Positions 33,699-41,467 of a stretch of 64,000 bases of DNA are shown piece after piece. The stretch spans positions 41,794-105,793 of the forward strand of contig CAJUKU010000009.1 in assembly GCA_910587425.1 (NCBI GenBank), read 5' to 3'. Position numbers and translations under genes: made by a program. Origin of the DNA: an uncultured Muribaculaceae bacterium (GTDB taxonomy: Bacteria; Bacteroidota; Bacteroidia; Bacteroidales; Muribaculaceae). A model generated the notes under the pieces. The model worked only from the letters and a program-made list of their open reading frames with translations. It made no database searches and had not been told where the DNA came from. How positions within the stretch are numbered: the first letter of the stretch is position 1; the number at the start of each line of letters is the position of its first letter.

Positions 33699-34706
33699 AT
33701 GACAAAAATAGGTATTAATGGCTTCGGCCGCATCGGACGTTTCGTCTTCCGTGCATCGACCAAGAGAGATGACATCGAAGTTGTAGCTATCAACGACCTC
33801 CTCCCCGTGGACTACATGGCATACATGCTCAAGTATGACACCATGCACGGTCGTTTCGACGGCACTGTTGACTTTGACATGGACAAGAGCCTCCTCATCG
33901 TCAACGGCAAGGAGATCCGCGTTACCGCATGCAAGAACCCCGCTGAGATCGGCTGGGGCGCAGTCGGAGCTGAATACGTAGTAGAGTCAACCGGTCTCTT
34001 CCTGACCAAGGAGAAGGCTCAGGCTCACATCGAGGCAGGCGCAAAGTACGTGGTTATGTCAGCTCCTTCTAAGGACGACACCCCCATGTTCGTATGCGGC
34101 GTTAACGATGACACCTATGCTGGTCAGCAGTTCGTTTCTAACGCATCTTGCACCACCAACTGTCTCGCTCCCATCGCCAAGGTGCTCAACGACAAGTTCG
34201 GCATCACCGAGGGTCTCATGACAACCGTTCACTCAACCACCGCAACACAGAAGACTGTTGACGGTCCCTCGATGAAGGACTGGCGCGGCGGCCGTGCTGC
34301 TTCGGGCAACATCATCCCCTCTTCAACCGGCGCTGCAAAGGCTGTGGGTAAAGTTATCCCCGCCCTCAACGGCAAGCTCACCGGCATGTCGATGCGTGTC
34401 CCCACTCTTGACGTTTCTGTTGTCGACCTGACCTGCAACCTCGCCAAGCCCGCTACTTACGAGGAAATCTGCGCAGCAATGAAGGAGGCTTCGGAAGGCT
34501 CACTCAAGGGCATCCTCGGCTACACTGAGGACGCAGTCGTTTCGAGCGACTTCCTCGGCTGCCCCCTCACCTCGATCTTCGACGCTAAGGCAGGCATCCA
34601 GCTGACTCCGACTTTCGTTAAGGTCGTTTCATGGTACGACAATGAGATCGGCTACTCAAACAAGGTGCTCGACCTCATCGCACGCATGAAGAAGTTCAAC
34701 GGCTAA
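33699..34706 (+). CDS. gap: Glyceraldehyde-3-phosphate dehydrogenase, type I
   Basis: A 335-residue glycolytic enzyme. The NAD-binding start KIGINGFGRIGRFVFRAS, the active-site segment SNASCTTNCLAPIAK (catalytic Cys about 152) and the C-terminal SWYDNEIGYSNKVLDLIARM are diagnostic. It oxidises glyceraldehyde-3-phosphate to 1,3-bisphosphoglycerate in the cytoplasm. Codon use is strongly biased (AAG for Lys, CTC for Leu, CGT/CGC for Arg), as expected of a very highly expressed gene. It is monocistronic, with its own promoter and a strong terminator. Confidence 0.98.
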   Translation: MTKIGINGFGRIGRFVFRASTKRDDIEVVAINDLLPVDYMAYMLKYDTMHGRFDGTVDFDMDKSLLIVNGKEIRVTACKNPAEIGWGAVGAEYVVESTGLFLTKEKAQAHIEAGAKYVVMSAPSKDDTPMFVCGVNDDTYAGQQFVSNASCTTNCLAPIAKVLNDKFGITEGLMTTVHSTTATQKTVDGPSMKDWRGGRAASGNIIPSSTGAAKAVGKVIPALNGKLTGMSMRVPTLDVSVVDLTCNLAKPATYEEICAAMKEASEGSLKGILGYTEDAVVSSDFLGCPLTSIFDAKAGIQLTPTFVKVVSWYDNEIGYSNKVLDLIARMKKFNG

Positions 34707-34743
34707 TAACCGGCTGAAGACTTAACTTCACAAAAAGACTCAC

Positions 34744-34786
34744 AGCGGGTCGACCACACACTGATGCGGTCGACCCGCTCTTTTTT
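34744..34786 (+). terminator. Terminator of gap
   Basis: AGCGGGTCGACC pairs with GGTCGACCCGCT (12 bp), followed by CTTTTTT. Confidence 0.92.
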
Positions 34787-34807
34787 CATTCCATATTATT
34801 ACTGCAG

Positions 34808-35365
34808 ATGATAGACGACGGCATTGATATGATCGCGGATGGCGACTGCCGCATATACATCCGCCGCATTGACCGCGTGGAGGGGATAACGGCGCGCGAT
34901 GCCGAGCGGACAGCCGTGGGGGCGATCGTAAGGGATATTTTCGGCGAGGGCGCGACAATCGGGCACAGCGCCGACGGAGCACCGGTGCTGATGATCGATG
35001 GCAAAGAGGCGTCTGCACGGATCTCCGTGAGCCATGGAGCGGGCCGTGCCGCGGTGGCTGTGCGCGGGAACGGTGCGGCAGGGGTCGACATCGAGGCTCC
35101 GCGGGAGCAGTTGCGGCGCGTGGAGAGCCGCATCCGCCATGCCAAGGACAGCAGCACTCTGTCGCCACTGGAGCTTTGGACGGCGAAGGAGGCGACATTC
35201 AAGGCTGCGGGGATAGAGACACTGACATTGCCGCACATTGCCGTGAGAGAGGGCGGAGTTGCGGAGATTTACCCTGCCGGGGCAGCAGAGGCGTGGGGCA
35301 AGCGCTTCCGCATCAGCTATCATACCCTCGACGGCGCGCTGATAGCCCTCGCCGTGCCGGAGTGA
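34808..35365 (+). CDS. 4'-phosphopantetheinyl transferase family protein
   Basis: A 185-residue protein, the short Bacteroidota form of the superfamily. The magnesium/CoA motif GVDIE lies about residue 95 and WTAKEATFKA about residue 125, with ISVSHG just before the first. Such enzymes move phosphopantetheine from CoA to a carrier-protein serine. It may serve fatty-acid or polyketide-type carriers (AcpS- or Sfp-like). It lies after the gap terminator and no clear promoter was seen in the 20-base gap. Confidence 0.88.
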   Translation: MIDDGIDMIADGDCRIYIRRIDRVEGITARDAERTAVGAIVRDIFGEGATIGHSADGAPVLMIDGKEASARISVSHGAGRAAVAVRGNGAAGVDIEAPREQLRRVESRIRHAKDSSTLSPLELWTAKEATFKAAGIETLTLPHIAVREGGVAEIYPAGAAEAWGKRFRISYHTLDGALIALAVPE

Positions 35366-35406
35366 GGGCGGAAAGCATGAAAACTTATCTAAAAAACAAT
35401 AAATAA

Positions 35407-35673
35407 ATGAACGACATAAGAGATATCCAAACGCCTGACATGATATCCAATACGACGGTAAAAGAAAAATTGAATGATATAATAGTATCTATCTCATGGA
35501 GAGATATTGCGCGTACATATTTCGGAAAATCAAGTTCATGGCTTTATCACAAGCTCGATGGAATTGACGGCAATGGTAAGCCCGGTGGTTTTACGAAAGA
35601 GGAAGAATTACAGTTTAAAGAAGCCCTGTATGACCTCTCCGATAGAATACGTAGAGCTGCTGACAGTTTGTAA
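35407..35673 (+). CDS. DUF5053 small protein
   Basis: An 88-residue protein with the DUF5053 pattern: ISWRDIARTYFGKSSSWLYH, then KLDGIDGNGKPGGFTKEEEL and a charged helix to the end. The part W-x-x-I-A-x-x-Y-F-G-K-S-x-S-W-L-Y looks like a helix-turn-helix that might bind DNA. The gene is visibly more AT-rich than its neighbours (many AAA, GAA, ATA and TTT codons), which suggests it was acquired. It sits directly before the cassette 2 repeat block. The function is unknown. Confidence 0.82.
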   Translation: MNDIRDIQTPDMISNTTVKEKLNDIIVSISWRDIARTYFGKSSSWLYHKLDGIDGNGKPGGFTKEEELQFKEALYDLSDRIRRAADSL

Positions 35674-35718
35674 GTTGGTTATCATGTCGTCTCCTTCATT
35701 TTAATAGGTCGTATAGGG

Positions 35719-36260
35719 ATAGTTGCGCATCTCCGACGCGCTGACAGTAGAGAGAGCATTTTGAAGCCCCACACGGTCAATGTCGCGCCGAAAGCGTTCC
35801 ATTGACGCGGGTGGGGTTTACCATGTTGCGCCTCTCCGAGGCGTGGAGTAAGACAGCTCTTTTAGCATGGCGTGGGGTGAAAGAGGTGCAACACGGAACT
35901 TTTTGTCATCGCGGGCGATGACGGCACGGAACTGAGAGAACGACACGGAACGCTGTGGGGGAGAGCGTAAGTAAAGAGGGGGTAAGGTGGAGGTGTGGAG
36001 CATGGGTGAGTACGGGGCGGAGGTATGTCGTGAGCGCAGCGCAGACTACCTCCGGGGGGGGGTGCACTCACTCTGATAGGAAATTGGGCGGTGCGGGCTG
36101 CACGGAGGTAGGCTGCGCCATACCTCCGCCCCTACAAGCACACCTGCAAGAAGCTATACAAGCAGCCATGTGAGCAGTCGAGCTTGGTATTATTAGTACG
36201 GAGACAATTTTCAGCTTTGGGGCTGAAAATATGTCTCCGCCCCGTACTCAGGGAGGCTAT
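35719..36260. repeat. Cassette 2 upstream repeat block
   Basis: It starts AGTTGCGCATCTCCGACGCG and carries CCATGTTGCGCCTCTCCGAG, CAACACGGAACTTTTTGTCA, a CATCGCGGGCGATG hairpin, GAACGACACGGAACGCTGTG, a run of nine G (36054-36062), the CGGAGGTAGGCTGCGCCATA hairpin and the GGAGACAATTTTCAGC hairpin (36200-36238). The block from 35719 to about 36145 is repeated with few changes at 37251-37675. The 739-base gap holds no gene. Confidence 0.85.
36200..36238. repeat. GGAGACAATTTTCAGC hairpin, copy 3
   Basis: Same stem and same trailing GCCCCGTACTCAGG as the copies at 24955 and 26744. Confidence 0.85.
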
Positions 36261-36331
36261 TCCTAATGGTGGGGATGTTACAATTTTGTTAATTTTTGTG
36301 GGTGCCGAGGGGGTTGTAGACAACAGTTTAC

Positions 36332-36339
36332 TACTTTTG
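36332..36339 (+). promoter_or_regulatory. -7 promoter box of cassette 2 paralogue
   Basis: TACTTTTG, preceded by TTGTAGACAACAGTTTA and by GTTACAATTTTGTTAATTTT, as in cassette 1. The leader here is about 67 nt, lacking the extra 220 bases of cassette 1. Confidence 0.65.
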
Positions 36340-36412
36340 CAATAAGCGTGTAAATATGTGGTTGGTGTGCTCCATGCAATCACATAAGTAAAGTATAAAA
36401 CAGGAATAAGCT

Positions 36413-37243
36413 ATGAGAAGAATCAATGCAGCAGTAGTTATCGCGCTGGGTATCAGCATGGCGGCGTCAGCGCAGCAGATTGAGCAACAGACATCGGCGC
36501 AGCAGGTAGAGCTGACCACTACAAGGGTGATCACAGGTGCCGTGATCGACAAGAACGGCAATCCGCTGCCGGGTGCTATCGTGAGTGCGACCGGCGGTGC
36601 GGAGACCGTGACCGCTGATGCCGACGGATCGTTCACCATCGAGGTGCCTTTATGGCTCAAGAGCCTCACTGCATCGTATCCCGGGCTTGGGGAGAAGAAG
36701 ATGAAGACCAAAGTCTCACAGCCAATGGTATTTACTTTGCAGAAAAACCGCACACAAGGCTTCGTCAATCTCATAGGTGCTTGTGCTTTTCAACTCGGTG
36801 CCCCAGATGGAGGTCCATCACCAGTGGGTCAGCTCGGTATCATGGCTGGAGTGTACCGCAGTTGGGGTGCCTACGCCAAAATCACCTTCGGCATTGCCGG
36901 AGGTGGCAGGGATTATTATGGCGAAAAGTTAGACCATTCACCATCAGTAACAGTAGGAGTAATAAAGCGTATATCACCGACTGTAAATCTGTTTCTTGGC
37001 TTAGGAGCCTGCTATAATTACGGCGTAGAGGATGATTACTGGGAATTTGGATGGGATCCTGAAGATGATGTATATATAAAAGGGCATTATCTCATGGAAT
37101 ATAATTTTGCCCTTGAAACAGGAGTCATGGTAAAATTCTCGAACAAGCTCAATGGTATTTTTGGCATGAATTATGTTGGAGTAGACTGCGCCAACAACGA
37201 GGGCAACCTTGTTCCTTTTTTGGGCATAGGAATAAATCTCTGA
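36413..37243 (+). CDS. Carboxypeptidase-regulatory-like/beta-barrel surface protein, paralogue 2
   Basis: A 276-residue paralogue of the 25430 gene with the same layout: signal peptide (INAAVVIALGISMAASAQ), a Gln/Thr spacer of different length, an almost identical regulatory-like domain (TGAVIDKNGNPLPGAIVSAT, EVPLWLKSLTASYPGLGEKK), then a divergent barrel ending FLGIGINL. Shared islands remain in the barrel (YRSWG, IKRI, FSNKLN against FCKKLN, EGNL against SGNL), so the fold is kept while loops vary. It is bracketed by its own pair of direct repeats. Surface exposure and diversification are inferred. Confidence 0.8.
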   Translation: MRRINAAVVIALGISMAASAQQIEQQTSAQQVELTTTRVITGAVIDKNGNPLPGAIVSATGGAETVTADADGSFTIEVPLWLKSLTASYPGLGEKKMKTKVSQPMVFTLQKNRTQGFVNLIGACAFQLGAPDGGPSPVGQLGIMAGVYRSWGAYAKITFGIAGGGRDYYGEKLDHSPSVTVGVIKRISPTVNLFLGLGACYNYGVEDDYWEFGWDPEDDVYIKGHYLMEYNFALETGVMVKFSNKLNGIFGMNYVGVDCANNEGNLVPFLGIGINL

Positions 37244-37250
37244 GCCGTTA

Positions 37251-37740
37251 CAAGTTGCGCATCTCCGATGCGCTGACAGTAGAGAGAGCATTTTGAAGCC
37301 CCACACGGTCAATGTCGCGCCAAAAGCGCTCCATTGACGCGGGTGGGGTTTACCATGTTGCGCCTCTCCGAGGCGTGGAGTGGGACAGCTCTTTTAGCAT
37401 GGCGTGGGGTGAAAGAGATGCAACACGGAACTTTCTGTCATCGCGGGCGATGACGGCACGGAACAGAAAGAACGCCACGGAACGCTGTGGGGGTGGGTAG
37501 TTGGGGTGTGGAGTATGGGTGAGTACGGGGCGGAGGTATGTCGTGAGCGCAGCACAGACTACCTCCGTGGTGTATATACTCACTCTGATGGGAAATTGGG
37601 TGGTGCAGGTTGATCGGAGGTAGGCTGCGCTGCGCTCGCGCCATACCTCCGCCCCTACAAGCTGCCCCCACAAACGCCCCTACAAGCTGCCTCTGCAAGC
37701 GCCTATACAAACTCTGCCTTTGCAGACAGCCTCTGCAGGC
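37251..37740. repeat. Cassette 2 downstream repeat block
   Basis: A direct copy of 35719-36145 with a few substitutions; the CGGAGGTAGGCTGCG...CATACCTCCG hairpin is present in the longer form seen in cassette 1. It lacks the GGAGACAATTTTCAGC hairpin and the promoter part, and ends in short CTGCCTCTGCAAGC-type reiterations. The 559-base gap to tRNA-Ser has no gene. Confidence 0.85.
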
Positions 37741-37766
37741 AGTCGGGCGGGGAGGTTGGGTATAAA

Positions 37767-37800
37767 AAAGAAGACCGGAGCTGGTGCTTCGGTCTTCTTT
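37767..37800. terminator. Bidirectional terminator before tRNA-Ser
   Basis: AAAGAAGACCG pairs with CGGTCTTCTTT (11 bp) around a 12-base loop. A and T runs on both sides allow it to work on either strand. Confidence 0.85.
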
Positions 37801-37802
37801 TG

Positions 37803-37889
37803 CGGTGAGGACGAGATTCGAACTCGTGGTAGGATTGCTCCTACGTCAGTTTAGCAAACTGGTGGTTTCAGCCACTCACCCACCTCACC
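37803..37889 (-). tRNA. tRNA-Ser (anticodon GCT)
   Basis: An 87-nt class II tRNA. The acceptor GGTGAGG pairs with CCTCACC; the anticodon stem CAGT/ACTG encloses TTGCTAA with anticodon GCT; a long variable arm (GTAGGAGCAATCCTAC) and the T arm GAGTTCGAATCTC follow. The discriminator base is G and CCA is not encoded. A -7 box lies upstream at 37932-37939 and a terminator immediately downstream. Confidence 0.96.
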
Positions 37890-37931
37890 TTTTGCATGCT
37901 CTCCACGAGCGTCCGTGGTGCTTTTGCGGTG

Positions 37932-37939
37932 CAAAGTTA
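37932..37939 (-). promoter_or_regulatory. -7 promoter box of tRNA-Ser
   Basis: The minus strand reads TAACTTTG, 43 bases before the tRNA 5' end; it faces the mltG promoter. Confidence 0.55.
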
Positions 37940-37983
37940 GTGTTTTTATAGCGTCGGTGCAAGTTTTCGGGCAATTTTTTGTG

Positions 37984-37991
37984 TATCTTTG
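37984..37991 (+). promoter_or_regulatory. -7 promoter box of mltG
   Basis: TATCTTTG, an exact match, 16 bases before the mltG ATG. Confidence 0.6.
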
Positions 37992-38007
37992 CATGACTAT
38001 TTGAAGT

Positions 38008-39087
38008 ATGGAAGAAACAAAGAGTAATGGGGGTGCGCGCAGAGGCGCAGTGCGCAAGCGCAAGAAGGCGACTGAAAAGTCGGGACGGCGCGCATTGATC
38101 CTGGTGACTGTACTGATCACGCTGGCGATTTTCGCGGGCGCGGGAATGATTTTTTGCATGTCGTCGCACTCAGGCGAGTCGCGTTGGGTGTATATCCCCT
38201 CGGAATCGACTGATGGTGCCGTGAGGGATTCGCTGCGCTCGGCATTAGGTGCCAAGGAGGGGAACCGTGTGTATACCCTATGGCAGCTGATCGATGGCAA
38301 AGCGACACGTGCCCGCGGCGCCTACCGCATAGACGAGGGCGCTTCGGTTCTATCCACCGCACGCAGGCTGCGCAACGGAGCGCAGACCCCGGTGAAAGTG
38401 TCTTTCAGAGGCGGCCGTGACATCGCGCAGGCGGCACGCCGCATCACGTCGCAACTGGAGTGTCCCGCCGACAGTTTTCTGGCGGCATGCCGGCGTGTGC
38501 TCGGCGGCGAGGGTCTCACTCCCCCGCAATACCCTGCCGCTTTCCTTCCCGACACATACGAGTTTTACTGGACCGAGAGTCCTGACCGGATTGTGGAACG
38601 GCTGTGGAGCTACCGCAACCGTTTCTGGACCGATGAGCGCCGCAGCAAGGCTGCGAGCTTAGGACTGACGCCGGAGGATGTGGCGACGCTCGCATCTATC
38701 GTCGAGGAGGAGTCGGCTAAACGTGACGAACGTCCTACAATCGCGCGTCTGTACATGAACCGTCTCAAGCGGGGCATGAAACTGCAGGCAGACCCCACAG
38801 TTAAATTCGCTTCGGGCAATCCACGCCTGAAAAGAATACTCGCAAAACACTTGCAAAAAGAATCGCCCTACAACACATATCTGCACGAGGGACTTCCGCC
38901 GGGTCCGATCCGGATTCCGGAGGCGCAGACCCTTGACGCGGTGCTCAATGCGCCGGCTAACAACTATATCTACATGTGTGCCCGCGAGGATTTCTCGGGC
39001 TACCACAACTTTGCCACCGATTATGCCACGCATCAGGCGAACGCCACCCGCTACCGCCGTGAGCTGGACCGCCGCGGCATAAAATAA
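38008..39087 (+). CDS. mltG: Endolytic murein transglycosylase
   Basis: A 359-residue protein with a basic cytoplasmic N-terminus, one membrane helix (ALILVTVLITLAIFAGAGMIF) and a periplasmic YceG/MltG domain. FLPDTYEFYW, ASIVEEESAKRDERPTIARL (containing the catalytic Glu), MKLQADPTVKFA, SPYNTYLHEGLPPGPI and NYIYMCARE are the family motifs. MltG cuts nascent glycan strands and so sets their length during peptidoglycan synthesis. The DUF2007 gene follows after 6 bases. Confidence 0.96.
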   Translation: MEETKSNGGARRGAVRKRKKATEKSGRRALILVTVLITLAIFAGAGMIFCMSSHSGESRWVYIPSESTDGAVRDSLRSALGAKEGNRVYTLWQLIDGKATRARGAYRIDEGASVLSTARRLRNGAQTPVKVSFRGGRDIAQAARRITSQLECPADSFLAACRRVLGGEGLTPPQYPAAFLPDTYEFYWTESPDRIVERLWSYRNRFWTDERRSKAASLGLTPEDVATLASIVEEESAKRDERPTIARLYMNRLKRGMKLQADPTVKFASGNPRLKRILAKHLQKESPYNTYLHEGLPPGPIRIPEAQTLDAVLNAPANNYIYMCAREDFSGYHNFATDYATHQANATRYRRELDRRGIK

Positions 39088-39093
39088 TCAACC

Positions 39094-39345
39094 ATGAAAA
39101 ATAGTAAGGAGGAGCCGCAGGACCGGCTCGTAACGATAAAAACCTTCGCCACGCTTTGGGAGGCACATGTGGCTCTCGGTGTGCTCAATGAGCTTGAGAT
39201 ACCGGCTATGCTGACCAACGAGACATTCTCACAGATATATCCTGTGGGATTCAACACGCTCGGCGAGGTGGGGCTGATGGTCTATGAGCGTGATGCCGAA
39301 CGTGCGCGCGATGCTGTGGCTCACTGCTCGTCGAGCGGCATCTGA
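39094..39345 (+). CDS. DUF2007 small protein
   Basis: An 83-residue protein. LVTIKTFATLWEAHVALGVL and NELEIPAMLTNE match DUF2007, a ferredoxin-like alpha/beta domain called a putative signal-transducing domain. It follows mltG in the same transcript. Its last 25 bases overlap the end of the convergent transporter gene. Its role is not known. Confidence 0.85.
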   Translation: MKNSKEEPQDRLVTIKTFATLWEAHVALGVLNELEIPAMLTNETFSQIYPVGFNTLGEVGLMVYERDAERARDAVAHCSSSGI

Positions 39346-40475
39346 GCGGCTTCCCGCAGCGCCTCGGCGTCAGCCTCACGTTCGGAGGGGTTCTCACCAT
39401 CGTCGCGGTGAATGATGTAGTGATCGTAGTATGACAGCAGAAGCGTGGTGAGCGGCAGTGCTATTATAAGCCCAATCAGCCCGAGCAGTGTGCCCCATAC
39501 GGACAATGACAGAAGAATGATAGCCGGATTAAGTCCCATAGCCTTGCCCATGATCTTCGGGGTGAGGTAAAGATCCTGTATGAGCTGGACTATGCAGTAG
39601 ACGGCTATGCACTCCCAGAAGATTGTCCAAAAGGGACCTCCTCCACCGGCACTGTAGACGAGACACAGCACCGTGGTGGGTATTATCGACACAAGCTGAA
39701 GATAGGGCACCATGTTGAGCACACCGATAAACAATCCGAGCACCACAGCCATAGGCAGACCTATGATCAGGAAACCGATACTGAACAGAACGCCGACGAT
39801 GAAAGCCACGAGTGCCTGTCCGCGGAAATAGTGATTCATGCTCACCTTGATGTCGTTGCCGATGCGGAAAACGATATCGCGGTATTTCGGTGGAACCATG
39901 TGGCGGAAACCATTCGACAGGCGGTCGTAGTCGATCATTATGAACACCACATATAGCACTACGATAAACCAGCTGAAAACGCCGAGAAGCACGGATATGC
40001 TGCCTGTTATGATGCTCCAAGATGTCGATAGCGCGTTCTCCACGAGACTCCCGATCTCCTGATTGGTCAGCATCTTCGAGAGCGCGGTGAAATCGACCTG
40101 ACGGCGTATGAAATCCTGCACAGCCTGTGGCAGGAACTGTATGCGCATCTCCGTGGTGGCATAGTTGCTCAGCAGCGCGCCCATGCGGTTCATCTCGTCA
40201 ATCATCATAGGCACAAAGAAATAGCAGACAAGGGCGAAAAGGAACAGTGCCTCAAAGAGCGTGACGAATATCGCCGGCACGCGCCCGCGGAGATGCAGGA
40301 GGCGCCGGTTGTACTGCACGAAGGGCTCGAACATATAGGCGATGAGACATGCCACACAGAATGGCAGCAGCACGCCTTTGAGAATGTTTATGAGCCATAT
40401 TATCCCAAGCAGAAGCGCAAGCCCGATGAGCATACGCACCACGCGATCAAATGTGTAGGGCTGACGGTTAGGCAT
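39321..40475 (-). CDS. AI-2E-type (TqsA/PerM) membrane transporter
   Basis: A 384-residue membrane protein with about seven or eight helices. The start FDRVVRMLIGLALLLGIIWL, the large periplasmic loop in the first half (ALSKMLTNQEIGSLVENALS) and PMAVVLGLFIGVLNMVPYLQ are typical of the AI-2E/PerM family. Members export quorum-sensing autoinducer, or act as sodium/proton antiporters; the substrate cannot be decided here. It ends in an acidic tail that overlaps the DUF2007 gene on the other strand. Confidence 0.92.
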   Translation of the reverse strand: MPNRQPYTFDRVVRMLIGLALLLGIIWLINILKGVLLPFCVACLIAYMFEPFVQYNRRLLHLRGRVPAIFVTLFEALFLFALVCYFFVPMMIDEMNRMGALLSNYATTEMRIQFLPQAVQDFIRRQVDFTALSKMLTNQEIGSLVENALSTSWSIITGSISVLLGVFSWFIVVLYVVFIMIDYDRLSNGFRHMVPPKYRDIVFRIGNDIKVSMNHYFRGQALVAFIVGVLFSIGFLIIGLPMAVVLGLFIGVLNMVPYLQLVSIIPTTVLCLVYSAGGGGPFWTIFWECIAVYCIVQLIQDLYLTPKIMGKAMGLNPAIILLSLSVWGTLLGLIGLIIALPLTTLLLSYYDHYIIHRDDGENPSEREADAEALREAAQMPLDEQ

Positions 40476-40545
40476 AATGTCCGAATGATGGATTGATGAA
40501 TGGTTTATACGGAGAGAGTGTAGGATTTCAGGGATGACCGAAAAG

Positions 40546-41433
40546 TCAGTCCTCGTCCATGAAGCGGCTTACAACCGTAGCCACAAGCTGCTCCATGCCA
40601 CCTTTGTAGCTCGGATTTGCGGCATGATTGGCACGGTTGGCTATAATGGAGCATACGGTCATGGCGCTGTGTCCGAGGAGCGCCGACAGTCCGGCGAGTG
40701 GTGCGCTCTCCATCTCATAGTTGGTGAGGCGCTCCGTGCCGTAACGGAACGATGCAAGGCGAGCGTTGATGTCGGGTATTGCGAGGGGCAGACGCACCTC
40801 ACGTCCCTGCGGACCGTAGAAACCTACAGCCGTCACGGTGTTGCCGAGCATCATGTCGTCTCTGCCTATGCGACGTACAAGCTCCGGGGTGGCGCTGACG
40901 ACATACGGGCGTGCCCAGAGGGGATCCCACCCGGTGTGGCGGCACAGAGCCTCCTCATATTCGCGATCGCACACGGAGTTGCGTCCGGCGTAGAAGTTAA
41001 GCACCCCGTCGAAGCCTACTGAGCGCGCGGAGATGACAGGCTGCCCCTCAGCGATGTCGGGCTGCAAAGCACCGGATGTGCCCACACGCACCATCTCCAG
41101 ACGGCGGTGCTCCGCGCGCACCTCGCGGGTGGCGAAATCGACATTGGCGAGCGCATCGAGCTCGGTGACCACGATGTCGATATTGTCAGGTCCTATGCCA
41201 TGGGATGTACACATCACCCGTTTTCCACCGACTGTTCCACCGATTGTGCGGAACTCACGCGACTGCACGGTGTAATCGCGCGTGTCGAAATGCTCGGCGA
41301 CCATATCGACACGTCCCGGGTCGCCCACGAGGATTATACGGTCGGCAAGCTGCTCCGGACGGAGATGAAGATGAAACACACTGCCATCAGGATTGATGAT
41401 GAGTTCGGAAGGCTCGATGATGCGTTTTGTCAT
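40546..41433 (-). CDS. udp: Uridine phosphorylase-type nucleoside phosphorylase
   Basis: A 295-residue member of the PNP/UDP family. ADRIILVGDPGRVDMVAEHF binds phosphate; TSHGIGPDNIDIVVTELDAL, VRVGTSGALQPDI and TNYEMESAPLAGLSALLG (the sugar-binding Glu-Met-Glu-type motif) identify it. It splits uridine with phosphate to uracil and ribose-1-phosphate in pyrimidine salvage. It lies 34 bases after the glycosyltransferase gene on the same strand. Confidence 0.9.
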   Translation of the reverse strand: MTKRIIEPSELIINPDGSVFHLHLRPEQLADRIILVGDPGRVDMVAEHFDTRDYTVQSREFRTIGGTVGGKRVMCTSHGIGPDNIDIVVTELDALANVDFATREVRAEHRRLEMVRVGTSGALQPDIAEGQPVISARSVGFDGVLNFYAGRNSVCDREYEEALCRHTGWDPLWARPYVVSATPELVRRIGRDDMMLGNTVTAVGFYGPQGREVRLPLAIPDINARLASFRYGTERLTNYEMESAPLAGLSALLGHSAMTVCSIIANRANHAANPSYKGGMEQLVATVVSRFMDED

Positions 41434-41467
41434 GACTTTACGGATATGATAGGTGTGGATAATATGA

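Noticed and set aside
24300..37740. Repeat blocks considered as a CRISPR array
   Set aside because: Repeats are long, few and unevenly spaced, with no unique short spacers and no cas genes.
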